Below, in pieces: positions 8,533 to 15,366 of a stretch of 42,794 bases of DNA. Within the stretch, counting starts at the first letter, position 1, and each line of letters opens with the position of its first letter. Origin of the DNA: Oscillospiraceae bacterium. Its GTDB lineage: Bacteria; Bacillota; Clostridia; Monoglobales; Monoglobaceae. The notes beneath the pieces were generated by a model that saw only the letters and a program-made list of their open reading frames with translations, was not told where the DNA came from and searched no databases. The translations under genes were made by a program, and so were the position numbers. The DNA is taken from positions 1-42,794 of the forward strand of contig SVJR01000011.1 in the NCBI GenBank assembly GCA_015068845.1, read 5' to 3'.

Positions 8533-9270
8533 TTATATTCTTGAAATAATTCCCCTTGATACTCCTGTAATTCTCTGGAGCTGCCGTACAGGATATTCTT
8601 GCTTTAACTCATATAAAATTTTATTTCTGTCTTCCCTTTTCAATGTTGATATTTCTTTTGGATTTTCTACCCCGTACCTCTTTCGAATTTTAAAAAGCAC
8701 TTCATCATCTGTCTTTTTCTTGCTATCTGTTACCCTAAAATTTATATCTTCAATATGTTGGTGAAACTCTTTAAATTCATCTTTCTCTATCATTCTACAA
8801 ACAAAATCTGTATCGGCAAGTTTAGGTTCTTCCATATACTCAATATAACTACTATATGAGTAATCTGTTAAATCTTGTACTATCCCTGCTTTGATCGGAT
8901 TTTGATGAACATATCTTATCAAGTGAAGAAAATATTCGTCTATCTCGACAGGAACACTTTTGTATCGGTTTGCAATTAAAGCTCCACTTCTTCCATATTT
9001 TAAATTGTACCATCTTGCATATTTAGTCAATATGCGTTTCATTATCAAAGATATATCTTTATCTTTCTTTTCTTTAAGAACTATATGTACATGATTGCTC
9101 ATAAAGCAATATGCGTATATTTCAAAGCCCATTTCTTCCTTGACTATTAATATAGTCTCTTTTAGCTTATCATAATCAGCCTTTTCTTCAAATATACTTT
9201 GCTGATTTACTCCTCTAAACAAAATATGGTATACTCCGCTTTGGCTATAGCTTCGCGATGCTCTGCTCAT
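8533..9270 (-). CDS. REP-associated tyrosine transposase 1 (Y1_Tnp, RAYT family)
   Basis: 245 aa. HUH motif SNHVHIVL (His60, His62) and a candidate nucleophile tyrosine in the KYARWYNLKYGRSG segment (Tyr84 or Tyr88), plus RYVHQNPIKAGIV, typical of the IS200-like RAYT group. The last 20 residues (RQLQRITGVSRGIISRI) form a helix-turn-helix extension. RAYTs nick and join single-stranded DNA at short hairpins. The gene is bracketed by inverted copies of family-1 repeats: 8450-8480 on one side and 9309-9357 on the other. Those are its likely substrates. Confidence 0.9.
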   Translation of the reverse strand: MSRASRSYSQSGVYHILFRGVNQQSIFEEKADYDKLKETILIVKEEMGFEIYAYCFMSNHVHIVLKEKKDKDISLIMKRILTKYARWYNLKYGRSGALIANRYKSVPVEIDEYFLHLIRYVHQNPIKAGIVQDLTDYSYSSYIEYMEEPKLADTDFVCRMIEKDEFKEFHQHIEDINFRVTDSKKKTDDEVLFKIRKRYGVENPKEISTLKREDRNKILYELKQEYPVRQLQRITGVSRGIISRI

Positions 9271-9307
9271 CCTATCACCTCTTGTACGGAGTATACCATA
9301 TCGCTAT

Positions 9308-9441
9308 TTAGTTGTCAATAAGGCGTGCCAAAAAATGTACGTCCCCAAATGGCTTCGTCCCCAAATGGCTTTGGCTTCCTGTGCACGAATTGCAGTCTCC
9401 ATAGCCAGTTTGCGTTCATAGAACCGTCCCCCTGTGTTTTT
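9308..9441 (-). repeat. Family-1 repeats and one family-2 unit beside RAYT1
   Basis: Inverted relative to the 8.2-8.5 kb array: TAGTTGTCAATAAGGCGTGCC then AAAAAATGTACGTCCCCAAATGGC, immediately followed by a truncated copy (CGTCCCCAAATGGC). About 70 bases further is a family-2 fragment (TAGAACCGTCCCCCTGTGTT). The sequence between (9358-9415) shows no gene. Confidence 0.85.
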
Positions 9442-9444
9442 CCC

Positions 9445-10005
9445 TTATGTAACATCTTCCTTTAAAAACACATTACGAGCTCCCACAATAGAACCTATAA
9501 CAAAAAAGGTTAGACAGGCTATTAGAATCGGTATCGCAACAGAATTTATATCCCCCATATGTTTTTCCTTTAAAAACTTCGCTCCTATGCGTACTAAAGG
9601 ATATACTGCCAAACCTATACCCAACGCAGATTTTACCGGTTTTTTGGGGTTTTTAACCTCACCTCCTCGTTTTATAGCTAATACAATCCATATAATCACA
9701 ATATATACCCCCAGCATAACAACCAGCCATTTTCCTGCCAATTCATATTGAAAGTAAGCAAGCTTATAAATAGCAACTAAGCTTATTATCCCTAAATATA
9801 TACTACATAAGCCTATGCTTAAAAGAATATGCCGCTTTGTCATTATATGCACTATACATACTACACTAATTATCGAGGTGAACGGAACAACTATCGCGGC
9901 GGTTGTCTGATTCCATCTTCCAAACAAGGATACCCCAAATGTTCCAAACCAAATAAAAAACAACAATCCCATGAGCCCATTTTTATATATTTTATTCTTA
10001 TACAT
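9445..10005 (-). CDS. Multi-pass membrane protein, possible immunity protein
   Basis: 186 aa, highly hydrophobic with about five membrane segments and a Lys-rich cytoplasmic loop (KRGGEVKNPKKPVKS). No family recognised. Its ATG overlaps the stop of a broken upstream frame (see 10005-10136) by one base (TGATG). A gene coupled this way to the last codons of a toxin tail is usually the cognate immunity gene, but that is inference. Repeat units lie on both sides. Confidence 0.65.
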   Translation of the reverse strand: MYKNKIYKNGLMGLLFFIWFGTFGVSLFGRWNQTTAAIVVPFTSIISVVCIVHIMTKRHILLSIGLCSIYLGIISLVAIYKLAYFQYELAGKWLVVMLGVYIVIIWIVLAIKRGGEVKNPKKPVKSALGIGLAVYPLVRIGAKFLKEKHMGDINSVAIPILIACLTFFVIGSIVGARNVFLKEDVT

Positions 10006-10136
10006 CAGTCAACCCCCCATACATTTCTAAATCCTTTTTGGGCCCATTCATGAAGCGTGTAGCCATTGATTGTTATTAAGTCTGTAGTAACAATATAAGC
10101 TACCCCTCCTACTAAACCACCGACAATTCCCGGAAC
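10005..10136 (-). pseudogene. C-terminal remnant of a large protein, probably an RHS-type toxin tail
   Basis: On the minus strand an open frame of about 43 codons begins directly at a family-2 repeat (near 10133) and ends in TGA overlapping the next ATG. It reads ...GIVGGLVGGVAYIVTTD then LITINGYTLHEWAQKGF and ends WGVD. The Gly-rich hydrophobic stretch and the coupled downstream gene resemble a toxin C-terminus whose body has been removed. It has no start or ribosome site of its own. Confidence 0.55.
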
Positions 10137-10165
10137 ACAAGGGGACGGTTCTATCGTGTTGTTTA
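10130..10165 (+). repeat. Family-2 hairpin repeat, left flank of RAYT2
   Basis: AACACAAGGGGACGG then TTCTATCGTGTT. Complementary ends AACACA-type and TGTGTT-type (here with one change, CGTGTT) surround the GGGGAC core. It ends at the RAYT2 stop codon. Confidence 0.85.
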
Positions 10166-10909
10166 TATTTTTCTAACTACCGCAAAACTGACCCCTGTTA
10201 GCCTGCTAATCTGCCTAATTGAAAGACCTTTATACTTCAATCTTTTTATGTATATGTCTCGCTGTTTCTGCTCTAACAACTGAAATTCCGTTGCATTATC
10301 ACACTTTGAAACTTTTTTAATCATCTTCCTTGCATCATTATCATTTATTCTGAATTCCTTAGGGTATATATCCAAACAAACATCATCATTCTTTTCATCA
10401 TTGAAAGCTATAAACTCATCTTTTTTTAACAAGGAAAATGCAAAGTCCGAATCGACAATATCACTATTTTCTTCTATATAATCATTATAGCTACTAAATC
10501 TGTAATCGTCAATACTTTTAACAATCCCTGCCTTAACTGGGTTTTGATGTATGTATCTAAGCACCGTTAAAAAGTACGAATCATCCTCAATAGGTTCGCT
10601 TTTAAACCTGTCTTGAAACAAATGGCCCTTGCGATAATATTTCCAGTTATACCAATATACATAACTTCCCGCTATCCTCTTCATTATCAAGTCTAAGTCT
10701 TCTTTTTCTACTTTAATCAATATATGTATATGATTAGACATAAGGCAGTAAGCGAATACTTTGTATCCGCTTACTGCCTTATAATTTTCTAATGTTTCAA
10801 CAAATTTGAAGTAATCTTCGTCATCTTCAAATATAACTTGTTGATTAATTCCTCGGAGCATTATATGATATATTCCGCTATCGCTTTTCTGTCTTGGTAA
10901 TCTTGGCAT
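10163..10909 (-). CDS. REP-associated tyrosine transposase 2 (Y1_Tnp, RAYT family)
   Basis: 248 aa, a second and clearly different RAYT. HUH motif SNHIHILI (His60, His62), candidate nucleophile in GSYVYWYNWKYYRKGHLFQ (Tyr83 or Tyr87), RYIHQNPVKAGIV, and a C-terminal HTH (IRQISRLTGVSFAVVRKI). Compared with RAYT1 the layout is the same, but most positions differ. It is bracketed by family-2 repeats (10130-10165 and 10954-11100) and not by family 1, which suggests that each transposase has its own hairpin family. Confidence 0.9.
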   Translation of the reverse strand: MPRLPRQKSDSGIYHIMLRGINQQVIFEDDEDYFKFVETLENYKAVSGYKVFAYCLMSNHIHILIKVEKEDLDLIMKRIAGSYVYWYNWKYYRKGHLFQDRFKSEPIEDDSYFLTVLRYIHQNPVKAGIVKSIDDYRFSSYNDYIEENSDIVDSDFAFSLLKKDEFIAFNDEKNDDVCLDIYPKEFRINDNDARKMIKKVSKCDNATEFQLLEQKQRDIYIKRLKYKGLSIRQISRLTGVSFAVVRKI

Positions 10910-10953
10910 ATCCTATCACCTCAACAAAATTGTAACATATATCTTTTAGTTTG

Positions 10954-11100
10954 TCAACACAATAGAACCGTCCCCCTGTGTTCAGAACCGTCCCCCTGTG
11001 TTCAATGGCTCATATCATATATCGCCTAACTTGTCAACACAACAGAACCGTCCCCCCTGTGTTGTCTTCGCCCCTGTCTTGGTCCCCCTGTCTTCGTGTG
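10954..11100 (-). repeat. Array of family-2 hairpin repeats, right flank of RAYT2
   Basis: TCAACACAATAGAACCGTCC followed by CCCTGTGTT, then a 5'-cut copy (CAGAACCGTCCCCCTGTGTT), then a full copy with CAACACA / TGTGTTG arms near 11036-11062. Fragments ending in CCTGTCTT follow, which look like family 3. The unit TTGTCAACACA precedes two of the copies. Confidence 0.9.
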
Positions 11101-11101
11101 T

Positions 11102-11689
11102 TTATTTAAAGATATTTTTTACAGGATAATCACAGCACCAACTTACTATTATAAAATTGTACTCTTCAAGTAGTTCTTGGCATTGCTCCGGATATATATA
11201 ATATCCTGTAGAAGTGTCATATAGTTGTATATATGGCATTTCCGACGACATATGATATTCTGGATCTCCTAAAAAATACTCTGCCGAAGCAACATCTAAA
11301 AACACTTTATATTTACCAATATTTTCTAAAACTATTTTGCTGTCCACTGATGATTTATTTTTAAATTGAAAAATCTCATAATTATTTTTATTTTCATACC
11401 TCTTGCTGTATTTTCTGGTTTTAGGGCCACCAACTGCAACGACTTCAAACCCTTCAAAGTCGCACAACAATTTGTCCTTGATAATTTTTTCTTCACCAGA
11501 TATACAATATTTTAATTCAAAAGTAAACTCTCCGTGTTTTATTTTAGGGCTCGGGGGATTAGGCGGCAACTGCGTAACCCAATGCGGAGCAATAGGAAAT
11601 ACATATGTTCCAATAAAAACATACCCGCTCCAAAACAGCATCAAAATTATCACCAAACTAACTGATAATACTATTTTAACAAACCGCAT
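11102..11689 (-). CDS. Membrane-anchored protein, possible immunity protein
   Basis: 195 aa. One N-terminal membrane segment (about 6-30), a Pro-rich linker (TQLPPNPPSPKIKHG), then an extracytoplasmic beta-rich domain. No family recognised. It begins 3 bases after the end of the broken lipase-like frame on the same strand. This third pairing of a truncated enzyme tail with a small envelope protein supports, but does not prove, an immunity role. The 3' end reaches repeat DNA. Confidence 0.65.
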   Translation of the reverse strand: MRFVKIVLSVSLVIILMLFWSGYVFIGTYVFPIAPHWVTQLPPNPPSPKIKHGEFTFELKYCISGEEKIIKDKLLCDFEGFEVVAVGGPKTRKYSKRYENKNNYEIFQFKNKSSVDSKIVLENIGKYKVFLDVASAEYFLGDPEYHMSSEMPYIQLYDTSTGYYIYPEQCQELLEEYNFIIVSWCCDYPVKNIFK

Positions 11690-11692
11690 TAT

Positions 11693-12018
11693 CTATTCAT
11701 CCTTCCTAAAGCTCCCAATAATATACCCTATATCATGATATTTTACTCGATCCGCCCATGATATATCGCCATTAATATCACTATTTAGCAAATATAGTGT
11801 TTCCCCTAGAGGCATTTCTCCTATTAAGTAATTTAAAATATCACCCATCATAACATATGACCTGACATATCCTTCGTCTTGAAGATCCCAAGCCGCAGCT
11901 GGTACCGATGGATTAAATACAACAGCTGGTTTATTCCAAAATTCCGCATTAACAGCAGCTTCACCGGCACCTTTAGAATGACCTGTAAATGTTATTCTAT
12001 ATTCCGAATTCTCATAGA
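11693..12018 (-). pseudogene. Truncated alpha/beta-hydrolase (lipase-like) toxin tail
   Basis: The frame extends to 12064, but its first 14 codons are family-1 repeat. Genuine protein starts at LYENSEYRITFTGHSKGAGEA. GHSKG is the nucleophile elbow GxSxG of class-3 lipase-like hydrolases, followed by a helix and VFNPS. Everything before the nucleophile strand is missing, so the enzyme cannot be whole. The tail may have belonged to a larger toxin or RHS protein. Confidence is good for a truncated hydrolase and lower for toxin origin. Confidence 0.65.
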
Positions 12019-12080
12019 GCCATTTGGGGACGAGAGCCATTTGGGGACGTACATTTTTGGGCACACTTTATTCGTAACTA
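12017..12080 (-). repeat. Family-1 repeats at the break of the lipase-like gene
   Basis: Two copies of GAGCCATTTGGGGACG in tandem, the second continuing into TACATTTTTGGGCACAC and TTTATTCGTAACTA. They mark the truncation point of the gene on their left. The following 12081-12270 is AT-rich; no gene seen. Confidence 0.85.
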
Positions 12081-12273
12081 AATACCATTATTTTCTGTTC
12101 TCGTCCCACCAATACTTCTTTTCTCAAATTATAACATATATTCTCTTGTTAGTCAATTAACTCCAAATATATCCCACCATTGCCGATTTTGCCAACCAAT
12201 CGCAAATTTAGTCTAAATAATCTTTCAATGAATATATTTAATTAAAGGAATCATTTTGAAAGGATTTGACTTT

Positions 12274-13116
12274 ATGAAGATTTTCGTAATAACCAAACGC
12301 ACGGGAATAATGCTTGCACTTGTTGTTCTGCTTGCCTTTTCTCTGGTTTACATAGGAAAAAGCGATGTTTTGCCCGTTTCAAACACAAAGCGAGATTTGC
12401 CGATTTACTGCGTCCAAAAACCCGAAACCGAAAAAGTGGTTGCAATGAGCTTTGACGCTGCGTGGGGCAACGAGGACACCGGCCAGCTGATTGACATTAT
12501 GAACAAGTACAATGTAAAGACCACCTTCTTTGTGGTAGGCGGCTGGGTAGATAAATTCCCCGAATCGGTAAAGCAACTGTCGGATGCCGGTCACGAGATT
12601 ATGAACCACTCTGACACCCATCCCCATATGACTCAGCTCTCGGTAGAAAAAATGAAAGAAGAAGTCGAAAACTGCGATAAAAAAATCGAAAAAATAACCG
12701 GCATAAAGCCCACATTGTTCCGTGCCCCCTACGGCGACTACAACAACGCAGTAGTTGGCGCAATGCGTGACACCGGACACTTCACAATCCAATGGGATGT
12801 TGACAGTCTCGACTGGAAGGACTTAACAGCCACCGAAATCACCGACCGGGTGCTGAAGAAAGTTAAACCCGGCTCAATAATCCTGTTCCACAACGCCGCA
12901 AAGCACACCCCCGAGGCTCTGCCCTCCATAATCGAAAGCCTTCAGAAGGACGGCTACAAAATTGTTCCCGTATCGCAGCTTATCTTTAAAGACAACTACA
13001 CCATTGACAATTCCGGTATGCAAATCCCCAAAGCCGCAGACCAAGCCAAAACCGACAAAGCTGCAGATGCCCCCACAGCGAAAACCTCTGCCCCGGCACT
13101 TATCCCGTTGGATTAG
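12274..13116 (+). CDS. Polysaccharide deacetylase, PdaB-like
   Basis: 280 aa from the ATG at 12274, which has AAAGGA at proper spacing; a TTG six codons upstream is less likely. One N-terminal signal/anchor helix (about 10-28), then a NodB-type domain: FDAAWGNED (metal and catalytic Asp, about 60), HSDTHPHM (metal His112 and His116), RAPYGDYN (about 150), DVDSLDW and ILFHN. All NodB motifs are present, so it should be an active carbohydrate-ester deacetylase facing outside. The sequence layout resembles PdaB of Bacillus, which acts during sporulation. A low-complexity Ala/Lys/Pro tail ends it. Chromosomal neighbour of the left att site. Confidence 0.85.
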   Translation: MKIFVITKRTGIMLALVVLLAFSLVYIGKSDVLPVSNTKRDLPIYCVQKPETEKVVAMSFDAAWGNEDTGQLIDIMNKYNVKTTFFVVGGWVDKFPESVKQLSDAGHEIMNHSDTHPHMTQLSVEKMKEEVENCDKKIEKITGIKPTLFRAPYGDYNNAVVGAMRDTGHFTIQWDVDSLDWKDLTATEITDRVLKKVKPGSIILFHNAAKHTPEALPSIIESLQKDGYKIVPVSQLIFKDNYTIDNSGMQIPKAADQAKTDKAADAPTAKTSAPALIPLD

Positions 13117-13142
13117 ACCGAGTCGGCATTATTTCAGCAAAA

Positions 13143-13173
13143 AACCCCGACTTTTCAGTCGGGGTAAAATTTT
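13143..13173 (+). terminator. Terminator after the deacetylase gene
   Basis: CCCCGACT-TTTC-AGTCGGGG followed by TAAAATTTT. It ends just before the left att copy, so in the ancestral chromosome it also lay just beyond the yebC stop and could serve both convergent genes. Confidence 0.85.
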
Positions 13174-13177
13174 GCGA

Positions 13178-13307
13178 ACTACTCTTCCTCTTCATCCTCA
13201 GGCATATCCCAGGTATGGTACACGTTCTGCACATCGTCGTTATCTTCAAGCATATCAATCAGCTTTTCAAGATTTTTAATAGCATCAGCGTCGTCTACCT
13301 GAGTGAG
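13178..13307. other. Left attachment-site repeat (copy of the yebC 3' end)
   Basis: 130 bases identical to 26441-26570 except at two positions (near 13223 and 13226). It corresponds to the last 42 codons plus stop of yebC but is detached from the gene body. Read on minus it encodes the same residues (QNVYHT around the differences), using AAC and GTG where the intact gene has AAT and GTT. The left part should be the host's original yebC end. Confidence 0.92.
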
Positions 13308-13363
13308 GGTTTGAGGGTTTTCTGCTTATTCAAAAATGTCTCCAAATACACCAAAAAATCGGC

Positions 13364-13499
13364 ATGTATATCATCATTGAGCTAAAGTAAAAAATCGTAG
13401 CTCAAGACATGTATATCATAATTCATCCCTTTTGTCAAGGCACCAAATTGCAAACAGTTGAAAACATATTTTGAGCAATAATATGTATATATCATGTTG
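13364..13499 (+). promoter_or_regulatory. Integrase arm-site candidates, left end
   Basis: Direct repeats ATGTATATCATCATT (13364-13378) and ATGTATATCATAATT (13409-13423), with a weaker ATGTATATATCATG near 13483. The same word occurs twice at the right end. Between the first two is a hairpin TTGAGCTA...TAGCTCAA. The remaining intergenic sequence to 13558 shows no gene. Confidence 0.65.
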
Positions 13500-13558
13500 T
13501 ATATATAACTTAGTGCTTAATTTCTGTTTTGGGTTAAATACACTTGTTGTATATATTT

Positions 13559-14086
13559 TTAACCCTTATTGGGGTATGACACTCCTTCATCTCTCAACAT
13601 ATCTTCTACCAAAGCTTGTAATCTCAAACCATAAAGATACTTTCCGTTATACTCTTCGCCAACAATTTGAGCTTGTTGACTTTCGCTGTATTTTTCGAAA
13701 TAAGATTTTCCACAAATACAAGATATTCTATAGCAAAAAACCAAAATGTTATTTTTATAATAAATAGCTTTCATAATGTTATAAGCATCGCAAAAACTCA
13801 ACCTATTTATTTTTTCTAAATGCTGATATGTATTCTTGCCATAATACGAAAGAATTGTAGAAATACCAACCTGGCAAATTCCTATGGTATAATTTTTGAT
13901 CGGTCTTTTTAATAGTAAATTTAAAACAATACTGATCATCAAGACAACATATTCGCAAATGCGAAAATATCTTTTTCTATATGTAGTCTCTATTTGAATA
14001 ATACCAGAACATATTTTATATGGTATTTCATAATTATCACACTGCTGTCTTAAAAAATCACCATATTTTTTCTTTAGTAAGGTCAT
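13559..14086 (-). CDS. Lysozyme/transglycosylase-like protein, third gene of an unknown cassette
   Basis: 175 aa. No confident family, but the order of motifs recalls lytic transglycosylases. They are a Glu in SGIIQIETTYRKR (Glu33), TIGICQVGISTIL (about 67-79, compare the family's aIGlmQv), a KNNI segment, and a late EEYNGK (compare aaYNaG). A hydrophobic stretch (about 46-60) between Glu33 and the GICQV motif is unusual for that fold. It begins 6 bases after the preceding gene and is last in a three-gene operon beside attL. If the fold is right it may attack the host's own wall, but that is inference. Confidence 0.5.
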   Translation of the reverse strand: MTLLKKKYGDFLRQQCDNYEIPYKICSGIIQIETTYRKRYFRICEYVVLMISIVLNLLLKRPIKNYTIGICQVGISTILSYYGKNTYQHLEKINRLSFCDAYNIMKAIYYKNNILVFCYRISCICGKSYFEKYSESQQAQIVGEEYNGKYLYGLRLQALVEDMLRDEGVSYPNKG

Positions 14087-14092
14087 AGCGAT

Positions 14093-14521
14093 TTATCCAA
14101 TAATATCCCCTAAAAACTTATCAATATTGTCCACGTCATCTCTTATAGTATTAATCAAGCTTTTTAGATCTGTCTGATATTCTTGACGCAAATTAAGTTC
14201 TACCACTCTACTTGTTTTAGTCGTTTGTGCGCATAATATATGGTACATTGAATTCTCACATTGATATGTTAAAACTATAATCGTCCCATTATTTACATCT
14301 ACAACATATGAAGAAAACTCATTTAAAAAATCAACATCCTTGGTATAAAACGAACTCCTATTATAGTAGTTTTTGGACGAAAAAACAACATACTTGCGTA
14401 GAGCTTCATTTTTTTCACTCTCTAAATACTGTCTTAAATTACACCATTTTAAATTTTCATTTCCGCTTGTGTCTTTTGTTTTTGTGACAAGGGCGTTAAT
14501 TAATAACTTAATATCTACCAT
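14093..14521 (-). CDS. Hypothetical protein, second gene of the cassette
   Basis: 142 aa, soluble, no signal peptide. Predicted mixed structure with a central strand run (YVVDVNNGTIIVLTYQ, then YHILCAQTTKTSRVVELNL) and C-terminal helices. I recognise no family. It lies 2 bases after the stop of the membrane protein gene and 6 bases before the lysozyme-like gene, so all three are almost certainly cotranscribed. Confidence 0.65.
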   Translation of the reverse strand: MVDIKLLINALVTKTKDTSGNENLKWCNLRQYLESEKNEALRKYVVFSSKNYYNRSSFYTKDVDFLNEFSSYVVDVNNGTIIVLTYQCENSMYHILCAQTTKTSRVVELNLRQEYQTDLKSLINTIRDDVDNIDKFLGDIIG

Positions 14522-14523
14522 AA

Positions 14524-15051
14524 TTACTCATCCTTTACTATAATTTTTTCTTTTATACTTTTTAGTTTTGTTGATAATTGAATTAAATTATATACAATTA
14601 TTTCCGAACTCGATATAGGTGAACCTTGGGATAATTCAAGCAGATTGGCTGCTAACTTTTCAATATCCTGATGCTCCTTATTTTTTCTACCCTCTACGCA
14701 TTGAAAAGTCTCCTTAATAGTATGCAAACACTTTAAATATGATACTCTAATATTCAAAGAAATTTCTCCCATTTCATCTATTATATGTATAAATGATTCT
14801 ATGTCCTTTTGACATTGATCGACCGTTTCCATAATTTTTATTATATTTACTCTGCGAGCCACTTGTTTTTTTATCAACAAAACATTTCTCAAGCTTATAT
14901 ATGAGAGTATAACTCCTATAGAAGTAAAAGCAAAGCCCAATAAACTAAAGAAATAGCTAACATCTATTGTGCTTAAGAAACATTTAAATATGCATGATAC
15001 CCACACGCAAATTCCCAGGAAAATTACAAAGAATATATCCAACAAAATCAT
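14524..15051 (-). CDS. Two-helix membrane protein with cytoplasmic coiled-coil region, first gene of the cassette
   Basis: 175 aa. Two N-terminal membrane helices (about 3-22 and 30-55) joined by a short loop, then about 115 residues of amphipathic helix (INIIKIMETVDQCQKDIESF and onward). No family recognised. The shape suits an inner-membrane sensor or anchor. It has its own consensus promoter and leads the operon. Position at the end of an integrative element next to att is typical for defence or other variable cargo. Confidence 0.65.
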   Translation of the reverse strand: MILLDIFFVIFLGICVWVSCIFKCFLSTIDVSYFFSLLGFAFTSIGVILSYISLRNVLLIKKQVARRVNIIKIMETVDQCQKDIESFIHIIDEMGEISLNIRVSYLKCLHTIKETFQCVEGRKNKEHQDIEKLAANLLELSQGSPISSSEIIVYNLIQLSTKLKSIKEKIIVKDE

Positions 15052-15086
15052 TTATAACACCTTTTTCTTTAGTATGTTCCCTTTTT

Positions 15087-15115
15087 AGTATACAATATAT
15101 TTAATACCGTGTCAA
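15087..15115 (-). promoter_or_regulatory. Strong sigma-A promoter of the three-gene cassette
   Basis: TTGACA (15110-15115), 17-base spacer, TATACT (15087-15092) on minus. The next 30 bases repeat the word ATACTAAA (TATACTAAAAAGGGAACATA then CTAAAG), a possible operator. Confidence 0.75.
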
Positions 15116-15154
15116 TAATAATGCAAATGCTATTCTCCTCCTACCTTCTCGACA

Positions 15155-15277
15155 GAAAAATACCAGGTGTACTATATACAGCAAAAGTTATTCCACTCAA
15201 AAATGTAAATTAAGCTTTTATACAACCAAAAATCCAAGAGCCACTGTGCATTAATCTGCATGGTGGCTCTTTTTTTA
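15155..15277 (+). promoter_or_regulatory. Leader with an intrinsic terminator upstream of the amidoligase operon
   Basis: A hairpin AGAGCCAC (15237-15244) / GTGGCTCT (15263-15270) followed by TTTTTTTAT lies 96 bases before the amidoligase ATG. It is on the strand of that operon, although no gene precedes it on plus. A possible promoter is upstream (CGACAG-like -35 near 15160, TATATA near 15174). So it either ends a short RNA or acts as an attenuator. The rest of 15052-15366 contains no gene. Confidence 0.55.
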
Positions 15278-15366
15278 TATATACAAATCTAAACGAAAGG
15301 ACGTGATATTACTCACTTTAACCGCTCCAAATCAAAAATTCTTACTAAAGAAAGGAAACTAATTTT

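Noticed and set aside
12019-12064. N-terminal part of the lipase-like frame
   Set aside because: These codons (MPKNVRPQMALVPKW) are the family-1 repeat read through, not hydrolase sequence.
12962-13279. 105-codon frame over the deacetylase end and left att repeat
   Set aside because: It runs in another frame over the conserved deacetylase C-terminus, a terminator and the att repeat; low-complexity product and no ribosome site.
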